From contig NC_135555.1 in the NCBI RefSeq assembly GCF_964340395.1, positions 22,067,225-22,131,224 of the forward strand: DNA of 64,000 nucleotides, written 5' to 3'. The first letter of the stretch is position 1. Each line of letters opens with the position of its first letter. The notes beneath the pieces were generated by a model. The model was not told where the DNA came from. It did no database searches and worked only from the letters and a program-made list of their open reading frames with translations. The DNA is from Glandiceps talaboti. Its lineage: Eukaryota > Hemichordata > Enteropneusta > Spengelidae. Shown here piece by piece: positions 1-10,334 of the stretch. The position numbers were made by a program, and so were the translations under genes.

Positions 1-70
1 CTCAATTTCCTGTTTAAAAACTAAGCCTCCTTCAAAAGAAAAAAAAAAAAGAGTTAAAAATTGTACATAC

Positions 71-3000
71 TCTGTCATAGTCTTTGAAATAGGCATACAT
101 CATGATACGTCGTTCTTGTACGGTCACTGACAAATCCATCAATACCTCAGCTACTCTGGCTTCTTCTACATCACTCAATGGATTGAGATATCTGGACAAA
201 GCACCTAGTGGTGGTCTTTTCACTTCCATTGTTGGTTTCTTCTCCAAGTCTGGGTCATTAAATGCTGCAGATACAAACAAGTGAAATGATGACGGTATCC
301 CATGTTATTTATAAATTATATATATAGATAGCAAGTTGATTGGTAAGAATGCACCATAAAATTTAAATATATACACCAACATTTTATGCTATGCTCCTTT
401 ATTTTCTTTAATACAATTGTCCGATTAAAATTGAATTTCAAATCTATTTTCGTCAACAACTTGCAGAATTGTAATCCCCCCCCCCCCCCCCCCTGGATAT
501 GAGTGGGCAGGGGGCGGATGAACATTTTTTTTTTTTTTTTTTTTTTAAATATTTTTTTTATTTTCCAAAAGATTTTTTATTTAGTCATCTGACAAGAAAG
601 CAATCAATATGATCCAGTTAACTGCCTCGTCTTCACTTGTCATTGAATGGGTTTACTGTGTTTATACACTCCTACTTATCCCTTCATGAAAAGAGTGAAG
701 AGAATTTACATCAAAGCTTGTCCCCTTGTGCTTGGCAGATGTTACTGAGTTAGCTTATGTCTATATTCTTACATTGAAATTTTACCTCCCTCCCACATAC
801 AATCTTTTTTGTGACGTCACCTAACCATTTCACTTCATTGATCTCTTTCAACAAGACTTACCACTTTCCATCAGGTCACAGAATTCCTTGTATCGTACTC
901 TGCCGTCTTTGATTTTGTAGTAATCCACCACTTTCTGTATATCACTGCGTGATAACTGTGCCTCCTTGCCCACAGCCAATGACAGACCACAGATGAACTG
1001 GTTCTCGGTGATAATGTAGCTACGTAGTCTGTCGTGATCACGGAAAAACTCAGTGGTACGGATACCATTTTTGTACACAGCTGTACGGATCTTGTCAAAG
1101 ACATCATCAACGGACCGTGGTGCTACAGTCTGAATTAGAAAAAAAAACCACATTAAGACTTATATAATCTTGATTTGATCACTGAGCAATATCAAACCTT
1201 CTGATTTTTTGATTTTTTTTTTTTTTTTTGGGGGGGGGGGGGGTAATTATACCAACCCCTAATCTACACAATTCATTGAACCAATATAGAACCAAACAAC
1301 AGAAATCATAGTTGATAGAAGTAGTTTGCAAATGTGATATTTTCCTATAACTAGATATTATGCCCCAATATTTTTCTTTGTTCAGCCAAGGAAAATACAA
1401 GTGACCTCAGGGCACTTGTTACTTCTCGGCAAGTGACTCATAGTGACAACCCTTAGGTCATGAGTATTTTCCAGCTGAATGAAGAAACAATATTGGGAAT
1501 AATATAATTATACCATCGCCAGTGATATAAAAGTAAAATTGGGGAAAGTAATGGCACTTTTGAAAGTTTTTACTCATATTTCGAACACAGCAGAACCAGT
1601 GACATAGACAATGTGTTGTCGTGACATAGGCATGCGTTGTTGTGAGGTAGAACGACCAGAGTATATATTCCATATTTTTTTATTGAACCTGGCTTGCGCA
1701 TGGTACAATACTACATTTTATCTGTCTCAACTACCCATTTCGAGTACCACAGGAAGGTCTTGTGTATTGGTAATAGCCAAACGATGTAATTTGAAAACAA
1801 TCTATTGGATGACTAATTTTCTTCTTCATAACAGACATTTCCAATGCCTCATCAGCATCACTGATGAGACAATAATGATAAATTAATCCTCTGGGGAAAA
1901 TACATCAAATCAGAAATTCCTACACGTTGACTTACCTTGGCTGGTATGTTATACTCAGCTTTAGCTGGGCTACCTGGATATTCTAAATCCTCAACCAAGG
2001 TGTCTTTGATAGCCTCTACATCATGGTGGAAATTCAAGTAGTTACAGAGACTAGCTTTACTTGGATCCAGGTATTTCTGAGCCAGTGTTTGCATCTCATT
2101 CTCTGTCACGTCTGGTGGACCAGGAAAACTACGATAGAACTGTAACACAAATGAAAATAAAGTTCAACGTCTGACCGAAAAAATAAAGATCTACAGATAG
2201 GACGATATTCCAACAGAAAATCCTCGCATCAATAACTATACTACGCTGTTTTGATTTGTGATATGTAACTATATCAGGTATCTATGTTACACTGTGATGT
2301 AGCGTTTAAAGTCTAATTTCAAACACAGTATGTATGTCACGTGACTGTCACATGATGTCCATGTGATTTCTTCCTTACATGACTTTCTGTGACCAACCCA
2401 TTGTGGTGACTCTGTCAAAATCTTCATAACACATTTGTCATGTGACTGTCACATGATGTCCATGTGATTTCTTTCTGACATGGCTTTCTGTGACCAATCC
2501 ATTCTGGTGTCTGTCAACATCTACATAACACATTTGTCATGTGACTGTCACATGGTGTCCATGTGATTTCTTTCTTACCTGGCTTTCTGTGACCAATCCA
2601 TTGTGGTGTCTGTCAAAGTCTTCGTAACAAGTTCTGACATTGATTCCATGGTATTAATTAAAATGGTGCAATTCTCCTCAGAATATCAGTACATCTACTA
2701 CGAAAGGATGGACTGAGAGGACGTTGAGAGCGATGTGTCCCCAGACTAAAGGATATAAAGAAAATAACGTTTTGGAAATGTGTCACATAACAACTATATA
2801 CAATCTCGACTGAGAGCAATAAATATCAATAGCGACTTCACAATAAATGTCAGTATGTGTCAGATGATAAACACATCTAATTGAATTTTGGAAAACAACA
2901 GCCACTAGTATTGAGGGTGATAAATATTGATAACGACCTTATAATAAATGTGTCTAAAAGATAAACATAATTCTGAAATTGTCACTGAGGGTAATAAACA

Positions 3001-3623
3001 TTAATAATGACTCCACAATATCCCATGGTGATTACATCAACAATATAAACTTCACCATATCCCTTCATAATTATAACAATAGCAATTTCACTATATTCCA
3101 GGGTAATAATACCAATAATGACTTTGTCATATCCCACTATGATTATATGAGTAATAACCTCATTATATCATTAATAACTTTGTGACATCACAGGTTTATA
3201 ATGCTACTTATGAAATATTATCATACCAGGAGAATAATCGATATAATGACCCAAGAATTTCAAAAGGTTAACAATACAATAATGACTTTGTGATATCTGG
3301 GCAATATATTTCATTATCTCATCTGTAATAAGTATTCAATAGCAAAGTGATATACTTACTATTCTGTGACTTCTACTTTTCTTGCTTGTGGTTCAGTCTT
3401 CAAATCATTTGGTTCAAAAACTGTGAAAAATACAATTTTAGATAAAAAAGTTACCACTCACTTTTAAAATAATGTCACATAAATTGTTCTAAATTACTGT
3501 CAATCAATCAATCATTCAATCAATCAATCAATCAGTCAATCTATCAATTAATCAATCACGCAATCAATCAATCAATCAATCAGTCAGTCAGTCACTCAGT
3601 CAATCAATCACTCAGTCAGTCAG

Positions 3624-3662
<39 letters not shown>

Positions 3663-5951
3663 CTCAATCAATCACTCACTCACTCACTCAATCAGTCAAT
3701 CAGTCAATCAATCAATCAATCAATCGAGTGCCTGTATCCAATACAAAGTAAAGTTCAGAGGCACTGTACAGTTAAATATTGAAAACCTTCGCGTTTTAAG
3801 GTTTTTCCTGAAGGCATTGACTGTGGGTGTCTGTCAGAGCTCCGGTGTCAATTTGTTTTAAAGACGAGGTGTGGCATGTGAGAAAGCATGGCCACCAAAG
3901 GAATTAATTTTAATATTGTCACTGAAAACATTTCATTTTTAGTGACTCTCATAATGTCAGTAATGCAGGTTTAATGAAAAAAAAACATACATCGACAGGA
4001 CAACATCTTTTGAACAGAAACATGTGACTACTCCAAAATTTGTGGTCAATATGTGTTATTGATTTTGATTTTACTAGTTCATAACCCTGTTACCCAATTA
4101 AACAGATATTCTGTGTACTATCCCAGAATACTCACCACAATCGATGACATCAGAGAATTTACGATAATTAATCATTCCATCGTTTTTATCTTCGTATTTA
4201 TCTGTCAGTGCCTGCTCATCTTCGGGGAATAGTTGTATTCCAAAGCTTTGATCCAGAACACGCTTAAATTGTGATGCTGTGGGGAAAAAAATGCATACTT
4301 TTAATTACAAACATCTGTTCCCAATAACTATAAAATCTACAGAGTAATCTACCGTTATGGTTCAATCAATACCAGCTGCTAACAATAATGATACAATAAA
4401 TATGATAATATCTCTTAAATAAATAGTTCAATATGTACATCATTTCTTATAAAAACATTTCAATTTTAATGGTTCATACAAATATTTGTGTATGTTATGA
4501 TACATTTAGATGAATAACAATAAATGTGACTCGCATTATTTCTGTATTATTCATTGCTTAGGCTTAAAAATGAAAATTATGTGGTTCCAATTATGCTCAA
4601 TTTTAGAATAGGTGGGATAGGTAGATTTTTTATGTTATTTTTTATATACCGGGGGTATATATTTTTTCATATGTGAGTGTCTAGTTAAGGTAGTTATGTT
4701 TTCCACTGTTTTCCATATGGTCTCTGTGTTATTAGTTTCTTCTCATCAGATGTACAGCCAGTACAGACTGGAAGAACAGATTTGTATTGTCTTTTTAAGA
4801 TGGTGCCAGTTTTTGCATCATCCACTATTTCTTTGCGAGAGATATCACAATTGTCCTGATTTTTTCCCTTGAATATGTAAAATAATGTTTAGGGTGAAAA
4901 CCTATAGGTGGGGTTCGGGTAACCAGAACCAAACAATTTTTTTGCCTTACAACAAGTCTATAGGTTTTTTGCTTTGAACTCCCTATCAGTAGAATGAATA
5001 ACAGACTACGTTACTTTAAGGAGAGTTTAGCCTAGGAAATAGTCATCAGGGATTTTTGGCTCTTGTCTATGTAGGGAAGGCAAGAGCCAAAAATCCCCAC
5101 ATGACAGTCTAGAAAATTTATGATTATGTGTAGTTAGTGATCTGAATACATAACGTCATGCTGACCATGTTGGATTTATCTACATTTTTATTTGCCATCA
5201 TGTGAGAAATATGTAATACGTAGAATAGCAATATAGATATGTTTTTTAATAATAATTTTCTGAATAAATGGGTCAATCTGTTGACAAAGACTGAAGTACG
5301 CAGTCAAAAATATCAGATAACAATTTTCAAGTTTGTGTTTGGATCAAAAGTTTAAAAATTACCAACACTGAATTACCAACACAGATGAACTTTCATTTAA
5401 AGATGTTTTTTATTGTTCAACTCAGGCAAATAATTATGATATCAACTCTTCATTTAGTTAATGACATTAACAGTAACAGCATGCACACTACTACAATTAC
5501 ACTAGACATGAGGTATAATTTCTTGAAGTTCAAACAAAATCCATGGTCAGCAATCAACTGAACTGTTTCTTTCATGCAGTTACTGTTCATATCATTAAGT
5601 TAACTAAATAAAGAGTCTACACTGTGTATGTGATATTTGTCTCTTATCTTTCTTGTGTCTATCTCAACATGAAACCTTGTGATCAGACTCACTGATCTTA
5701 ATAGTTCATTTAACAGCTTGGGCAAGCTTTTCTGCAAAGAGCTGTAATATGTGGTATGTAGAGAGTGAAAGTCCCCACACTTCTGAAACTGTGTACTGCA
5801 ATGTATGTTATGTAGATTATTTCAACTTACTTGAAATGTAACCAGATCTGAGTCTGTCATAGTCTTTGAAGAACTCGGTCACACGAGCTCGTCTGGAGAG
5901 AATCTTAGTTCGGATCTGATCCTCCAACACATTGATAGATCTTTCAGACAT
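71..5951 (-). CDS. EF-hand repeat protein, 5' seven exons (3' end outside window)
   Basis: Seven exons read right to left: 5831-5951 (start codon 5949-5951), 4136-4276, 3360-3420, 2579-2745, 1936-2139, 862-1129 and 71-264. Each has an AG acceptor and a GT donor (GTAAGT, GTGAGT, GTAAGT, GTAAGA, GTAAGT, GTAAGT, GTATGT), and phases agree except at exon 4. The protein repeats a unit of a helix ending EFFKDYDRLRSGYI or similar, an EF-loop-like turn, then a second half such as EDKNDGMINYRKF. The loops are degenerate: the first has Asp at position 1, Gly at 6 and Ile at 8 but Gln instead of Glu at 12; the exon-6 loop lacks the Gly. Calcium binding is therefore doubtful. It resembles uncharacterised multi-EF-hand proteins of animals and protists; I cannot assign an ortholog. 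Exon 4 carries a frameshift, so this may be a damaged gene. The Penelope-like element starts 91 bp upstream of the ATG. Confidence 0.75.
2339..2640 (-). repeat. ~100-bp tandem triplication of exon 4 end plus donor
   Basis: Three ~100-bp units each contain CATGTGACTGTCACATG-like intron sequence followed by the last ~50 bp of exon 4 (coding DRHHNGLVTESQ in the rightmost unit). Only the rightmost unit joins the rest of the exon. The middle unit keeps an open EF-loop reading but its donor is altered (ATGTCAG); the left unit has a usable GTAAGG donor but a one-base shift in the loop codons. These look like decaying duplicate exon ends. Confidence 0.7.
2579..2745 (-). pseudogene. EF-hand gene exon 4 with frameshift and stop
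   Basis: After the acceptor TTTAG at the right edge the reading continues from exon 3 as Y-LGTHRSQRPLSP and on to DILRRIAPF, then meets TAA near 2663. The conserved continuation GINVRTCYEDFD...NGLVTESQ is in another frame and runs cleanly into the donor at 2574-2578. The exon is 167 bp; phases on both sides require one base fewer or two more. The break lies in an AT-rich stretch around 2655-2668, so a small deletion or an assembly error are both possible. Homology on both sides of the break argues that the exon itself is real. Confidence 0.6.
2746..3359. other. EF-hand gene intron 3, AT-rich
   Basis: AT-rich intron with a loose repetition of AATAATGACTT and ATATCCCA-type words from about 2830 to 3300, suggesting an old degenerate tandem repeat. 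I see no further exon in it. Confidence 0.5.
3501..3725. repeat. (CAAT)n/(CAGT)n tetranucleotide array
   Basis: Tandem CAAT units with CAGT and CACT variants fill this part of the intron between EF-hand exons 2 and 3. No reading-frame significance. Confidence 0.9.
4690..4965 (-). repeat. Dispersed repeat with a conserved peptide remnant (copy 1)
   Basis: Shares about 270 bp with 42430-42665. On the minus strand both copies read a related peptide of the form LKRQYK-[ST]-VLP-[VI]-C-x-GCTSD-x-KK-x-ITQ. The ends match too, with the plus-strand words GGTAACCAGAACCAAACAAT shared. The family is not recognised; it could be the tail of a transposon-encoded protein or a captured cysteine-containing module. 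Confidence 0.55.
5049..5097. repeat. Perfect 17-bp-stem hairpin
   Basis: GGGATTTTTGGCTCTTG at 5049-5065 is the exact reverse complement of 5081-5097, with a 15-base loop. It lies in the first intron of the EF-hand gene. It could be a small inverted repeat left by a MITE. Confidence 0.8.
5260..5407 (+). mobile_element. Old Penelope-like element terminal fragment
   Basis: This segment aligns with the right end of the intact element (8796-8929): both contain GGGTCAATCTGTTGACAAAG, then GTTTGG with ATCAAAAG or AACAAAAG, then ACCAACACAGATGAA. It is clearly more diverged than the intact copy, so it is an older insertion. The left breakpoint of the exon-1 duplication found at 53 kb and 62 kb falls inside it, near 5325. 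Confidence 0.75.
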
Positions 5952-6042
5952 CTTGAATGATGTCCAGTTGTGCCCTTGTGGTCAGATTCACGTCAACGGT
6001 TTTCCCTTTTTATTCTAGTAAACATAAACAGAATAAATACAT
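5326..6042 (-). other. Left half of the segment duplicated to copies A and B
   Basis: This interval, which includes EF-hand exon 1, its donor and its 5' flank, continues without the Penelope insertion at 8942-9362. The same joined segment occurs at about 53065-54205 and 62150-63285 with only a few per cent substitutions by eye. Confidence 0.85.
6031..6042. repeat. Target-site duplication, left copy
   Basis: GAATAAATACAT occurs here and again at 8930-8941, flanking the Penelope-like element. The uninterrupted paralogues near 53771 and 62852 contain it once. Confidence 0.9.
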
Positions 6043-6265
6043 AGTATTCAAATTGAACTTTTGTTCCAAACACAACTAGAAAATTTACCTGAAATTTTCG
6101 ACTGTACACTTCAGTCTTTGTCAACAGATTGACCCACTATTCAGCACACGTGACCTTACAGGACACGTGAGCCTAATAAGGGGTCAAAGGTGCCTGGAAG
6201 TTTGTATCGTCCCCCGTCTCTGTTTAGTGATGGTTTGAGTGCTCGGATGTAAATAGCTTCTTTCA
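6043..6265. repeat. Penelope-like element left terminal inverted repeat
   Basis: Pairs with 8673-8895 on the opposite strand over about 223 bp. Its first 78 bases also recur directly at 8597-8674, giving three copies of this terminal sequence in the element. Confidence 0.88.
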
Positions 6266-8579
6266 CTCCCCGTTCAAAATATCTGGTTTCAGTGTCCAGT
6301 ATCTTCACTTCATTTATGTTAACCGAGTGACCGGGTGATTCAATGTGGATGTGTTGGGAGACCTCTGATGTGCTGGAACTAGGTCTTCTGTGTTCCAAAA
6401 ATCTGGTCTTGAGTGATCTCTCAGTTTCCCCTATATATGAATCTTTGCATTGGCCTGTGTTGGTCTGGCCCTGGCAAGGAATTTGGTACACTACTCCACA
6501 TACATGTTCCTTTTTAGTCTTGTCCTTTGGAGACACCAATAATTGCCGCAAGGTTTTAGTGGGCTTGATGCAGGTGTTTATACCGTAAGCAGTAAAGATT
6601 CTTTTTAGTGCCTCTGAAGTGTCCTTGATGTAAGGTAGGACCACTAAACCCTTACTTGGTTGTTCCTTCTTACGGATGGTCTTTGACTTTTGAGGCTGGA
6701 TGACTGTGGCTTTATCTACTGCCCACTTTGGGTATCCACACCTATACAGTGCCTGGTTGATGTGAGTCTTTTCTTCTTCACGATCTGAGTTGTAGGTAAT
6801 CACCGTATCTGCTCTGTGATGAAGCGTCCGGATCACACCTAGTTTGTGCTGTAAAGGGTGGTTAGAGTAAAAATTGAGGTACTGGTCTGTATGGGTGGGT
6901 TTGCGGTAGATTTTAGTTTTTAAAGAGCCATCATCCTGAATAACTGTGGTCGTATCTAGGAAAGCCAGAGACCTATCCTGTTCTTCCTCGGTGGTAAACT
7001 TGATGTCTGGGTCAAGACTGTTAAGATGGTCAGTGAATTCCTGAGAGTGACACTTTTTAAGTTTTGTGTGCGTGTCGTCCACGTATCTGTACCACCATAA
7101 TGGAGGATGGGGGGCTGTTTCTATGGCGCGGAGTTCTAATTGCTCCATGTACAGATTGCATACTATGGGGGAAACAGGTGACCCCATAGCTGCACCATGA
7201 ATTTGTTGGAAGAACACACAATCATAAACAAAATAAGTGCACTTCAGACAAACACTGAGTAGCTTAACCACTTGGCTGGGTGATAAACTGGTTCGCTGGT
7301 TAAGGGTGGTGTCCTCCTGTAGTCTATGTAATATCACATCCAATGCTTTGTCAATAGGTACTGAGGTGAACAAAGCAGTTACATCATAAGAACGTAACTC
7401 CTCATCAGGTTCAACCCTTTCCTTCTTGATAGCATCTGCAAATTGTTGGGAGTTGACGACGTGATGTTTAGACTTGCCAACCAGTGGAGATAGAATACCA
7501 GCCAGAAATTTAGCACAGTTGTACGTTATGGATCCTACACTGCTGACAATGGGACGAAGAGGAATATTCAGTTTATGAACTTTAGGTAGCCCATAAAACT
7601 TTGGAGGAGTCTCTGAAGTAGGGTACAGCTGTCTGTATTGGACTCTGTTTAACCCACCTTCTTCTTCCAGTTGTTGTAATACTGACACCAGCTCCTTCTT
7701 ATACTTGGTGGTAGGGTCCCTCTTGCCCAATTTAAGATAAGTTCCGCTGTCACTCAGTAGGTCTTGACACTTCTGTTTATAGTCCGATGTATTCAGAACT
7801 ACTACCATACGTCCCTTATCTGCAGGTAAAATCTGGATGTCATTGTCCTGCTTCAGATCTTTCAAAGCTAGTTGTTCTTCCTTCGATAAATTCGATTCTA
7901 TTTTCTTGGGACGCATTAAGATGTTAACCACTTTGCTGCGTAACTCGTTCGAATCCCTCTCATTCAAATTACGACATGCTACTTCAGTCTGGGTCACGAT
8001 GTCGACGACTGGTACTTCCGGGTTGGTGACTGCAAAATTTAGACCTTTCGCCAACACAGAGAACTCCGGATCACTAAGAATCCTGTCTGAACAGTTCTTA
8101 ACCCATTTACTGATACACTCCGACGCTAGATTGGTTTTAACCTGGTCTTTACGGTCCTTATCTGCGAGGTGTGCAAACTTCGCTTGTTGACGTTTCTTGG
8201 AGGTATCGTGTTCACGTATCTGTGACCTTTGACATCTTGACCTAGTTTCAGTAGCTACGTCTTCTGGTAGTGACTCGGCTATACGGGACTCAGCGTCAAC
8301 TTTATCTTTGTTCAGGAGGTTTAATTTGTGCACATTTTGTCCTATACGTACATTTAAGAGTTGTTTTTCCGATCTTTTGAGGATACTGTTGGCTTTATCC
8401 CCCTTTACCGTGCTCTTCAATTGTAAGCTCTTCGGAGTGACATTGTGGTGTTTACAATGCAAATTAAAACGAAGATGGTTGCGATACCGTGCGATCTTTA
8501 TGCACGTCTTTTCCAGGCGTCTCACGTTGTCTAAGCAAGACTTGCCAAATTCATTCCTTATCTTCAAATGGAAATTCAT
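6156..8579 (-). CDS. Penelope reverse transcriptase with GIY-YIG endonuclease
   Basis: The open frame runs from 8663 but opens there with GTG; the first ATG is at 8577-8579, giving about 807 aa, usual for Penelope proteins. In order: a basic N-terminal region with KRSEKQLL- and KKRQQAKF-like stretches; the reverse transcriptase core with PKFYGLPKVHK, SYDVTALFTSVP, GAAMGSPVSPIVCNLYME and the catalytic YRYVDD; then a C-terminal GIY-YIG endonuclease with CGVVYQIPC, DSYIGETERSLKTRFLEHR and a final KPSLNRDGGRY. No stop or frameshift interrupts it, so it could encode a working protein for target-primed insertion. The C-terminal codons lie within the terminal inverted repeat, so that peptide is also encoded on the plus strand at 8676-8782. 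Confidence 0.92.
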   Translation of the reverse strand: MNFHLKIRNEFGKSCLDNVRRLEKTCIKIARYRNHLRFNLHCKHHNVTPKSLQLKSTVKGDKANSILKRSEKQLLNVRIGQNVHKLNLLNKDKVDAESRIAESLPEDVATETRSRCQRSQIREHDTSKKRQQAKFAHLADKDRKDQVKTNLASECISKWVKNCSDRILSDPEFSVLAKGLNFAVTNPEVPVVDIVTQTEVACRNLNERDSNELRSKVVNILMRPKKIESNLSKEEQLALKDLKQDNDIQILPADKGRMVVVLNTSDYKQKCQDLLSDSGTYLKLGKRDPTTKYKKELVSVLQQLEEEGGLNRVQYRQLYPTSETPPKFYGLPKVHKLNIPLRPIVSSVGSITYNCAKFLAGILSPLVGKSKHHVVNSQQFADAIKKERVEPDEELRSYDVTALFTSVPIDKALDVILHRLQEDTTLNQRTSLSPSQVVKLLSVCLKCTYFVYDCVFFQQIHGAAMGSPVSPIVCNLYMEQLELRAIETAPHPPLWWYRYVDDTHTKLKKCHSQEFTDHLNSLDPDIKFTTEEEQDRSLAFLDTTTVIQDDGSLKTKIYRKPTHTDQYLNFYSNHPLQHKLGVIRTLHHRADTVITYNSDREEEKTHINQALYRCGYPKWAVDKATVIQPQKSKTIRKKEQPSKGLVVLPYIKDTSEALKRIFTAYGINTCIKPTKTLRQLLVSPKDKTKKEHVCGVVYQIPCQGQTNTGQCKDSYIGETERSLKTRFLEHRRPSSSTSEVSQHIHIESPGHSVNINEVKILDTETRYFERGVKEAIYIRALKPSLNRDGGRYKLPGTFDPLLGSRVL

Positions 8580-8672
8580 CTGTGTTGGTAAACCATAGTA
8601 TTCAAATTGAACTTTTGTTCCAAACACAACTAGAAAATTTACCTGAAATTTTCGACTGTACACTTCAGTCTT

Positions 8673-8895
8673 TGAAAGAAGCTATTTACATCCGAGCACT
8701 CAAACCATCACTAAACAGAGACGGGGGACGATACAAACTTCCAGGCACCTTTGACCCCTTATTAGGCTCACGTGTCCTGTAAGGTCACGTGTGCTGAATA
8801 GTGGGTCAATCTGTTGACAAAGACTGAAGTGTACAGTCGAAAATTTCAGGTAAATTTTCTAGTTGTGTTTGGAACAAAAGTTCAATTTGAATACT
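8673..8895. repeat. Penelope-like element right terminal inverted repeat
   Basis: Reverse complement of 6043-6265. A further ~34 bases (8896-8929) resemble the reverse complement of sequence just inside the ORF start (about 8563-8596), as in the partially inverted tandem arrangements described for Penelope elements. Confidence 0.85.
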
Positions 8896-8941
8896 ATGGT
8901 TTACCAACACAGATGAATTTCCATTTGAAGAATAAATACAT

Positions 8942-9362
8942 TGATAGTTCTTTCAGGCATCATGAACGATGTTCCATTGTTTTCCCTTTTATTCAAGTAA
9001 ACATAAACATAAACGAATAAGTATTTGGAAATAGCTCATTAGGTGATGAATTATAAATATGCACAAATTTTTACAATAAAATTGAATAATATTATGAAAT
9101 AAACTGTTGATCTTTCTGTATTACATTCAGCTCAGAACAAACAAAATATTAAATGGCTATCATAAAGCTGAACATCGTTGAGATTTGAGACTGTTTTTAG
9201 TATGTTTTCCACTAGTAGTTTTTATCACTTTTGTAGCGTTTCAGTGCCTATGGACTTTTAGGATATATGGCGCTTTACAAGTGATATTATTATTATTGTT
9301 ATTATTATTATTATAGATTAGTAATTATGCAACAATTTTAGTAAAAAAAATATCTGTGAAAA
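8942..9362. other. EF-hand gene 5' flank, right of the insertion
   Basis: Continues the 5' flank of exon 1 after the Penelope insertion. The first ~80 bases (8940-9020) are an imperfect repeat of the start-codon region at 5930-6040, including a second ATG-ATGCCTGAAAGA-like motif on the minus strand. A probable SINE tail follows near 9265-9320, ending in ATT repeats after GGCGCTTTACAAGTGATATT. Homology to copies A and B stops near 9362. Confidence 0.6.
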
Positions 9363-10325
9363 ATGTGTGTTTCGATCAATCTCGCCTCGATGGTGTACGT
9401 CCTTGACCTTGTTGCGATCGGCTTTGTTTATCTTCAAGTTGTGGGTAAGGCCATGGAAGTATAACCCACGATAACACCTATATGTTTGTTTTGACATGCC
9501 TTCATTGCTTCATCATTGGCAATATATTACAATGGTCACCGTGCGTACGCGTGATTACATATGAGCAGTTCACTTACAAGGTAATGTTTACAGTGATTTT
9601 TTTACCTGTCTTGTTTCCAGAGTTTGATTACGTCTTGCCGACGCCTAACATGCTGTGGTAGTTGCAGTAAATTAGTTTTGAAAATGTTGCTTTCAGTCTA
9701 GTCATTGCTTAGTTATTTTGTAATCCAGCATATTTGTTTATGGTCAAGTTTTCCCGAATAATAGTTGTAACATTTGTTTATGAAAAGCCGGCGGAACGTA
9801 GTGCATGCTGGGACAGTGACTTTATTATATGCAAGTAAAAGTTCGTCGTGAATTTATTACAGGTTCCGGGGCCGTGCGTGAAGCAAGTAACTTTGCACTC
9901 TAGACTAGAGCCTGTTCAGAAAATGTATCGGCTGATATAAATTTACCGGTTTAACTTCACACACACACTTAGGCCATTCTCATTTTCGCGCCTTTTGCAA
10001 GTTTCCAGTCACGTAAAACACTTTGTAAATACTTGTTAGTATGTGTCAAAAGTATTAATTGTTGCATTTTTGGTGTGCAACAGTACATTCCATACATGAG
10101 GTTTATTTTCAGTGCTTCTTTTCTTTGTCATACAATAAACAGCTATAGACTAGTTAGTACTGTTTATTTCTTTTTATTTTATAAAATGCTATTTTCAGTC
10201 AATCTTGAAGTGTCAATTTTAAACAAATGTTTATGGCCCCCCCCAAAAAAAATAATTAAATAATTAAATAATTAAATAATTAAATAATAAGTATATAATA
10301 ATACTAATTGTTATAATAAACAGGT
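9363..10325. other. Unassigned sequence, moderately CpG-rich on the left
   Basis: 9363-9900 has more CpG than its neighbours (CTCGCCTCGATGG, GTGCGTACGCGTG, GCCGGCGGAACG). This would suit a promoter of a neighbouring gene, but no exon can be recognised. 10245-10290 is an (AATT AAAT)n low-complexity run after a CCCCCCAAAAAAA tract. Confidence 0.35.
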
Positions 10326-10334
10326 TTATTCAAA

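Larger units (their letters stand above)
6043..8929 (-). mobile_element. Full-length Penelope-like element
   Basis: A 2.9-kb element with one long ORF, a 12-bp target duplication (6031-6042 and 8930-8941) and the compound termini typical of Penelope elements. A 78-bp segment (6043-6120) recurs in direct orientation at 8597-8674, identical by eye, and a ~223-bp terminal inverted repeat pairs 6043-6265 with 8673-8895. The uninterrupted target is preserved twice, near 53771 and 62852. The uninterrupted ORF and matching termini point to a young insertion. It lies in the same orientation as the EF-hand gene, 91 bp upstream of its start codon. Confidence 0.93.

Noticed and set aside
8489-8782. Plus-strand frame repeating the Penelope C-terminal peptide
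   Set aside because: It arises because the terminal inverted repeat includes the end of the ORF; it is not a separate gene.
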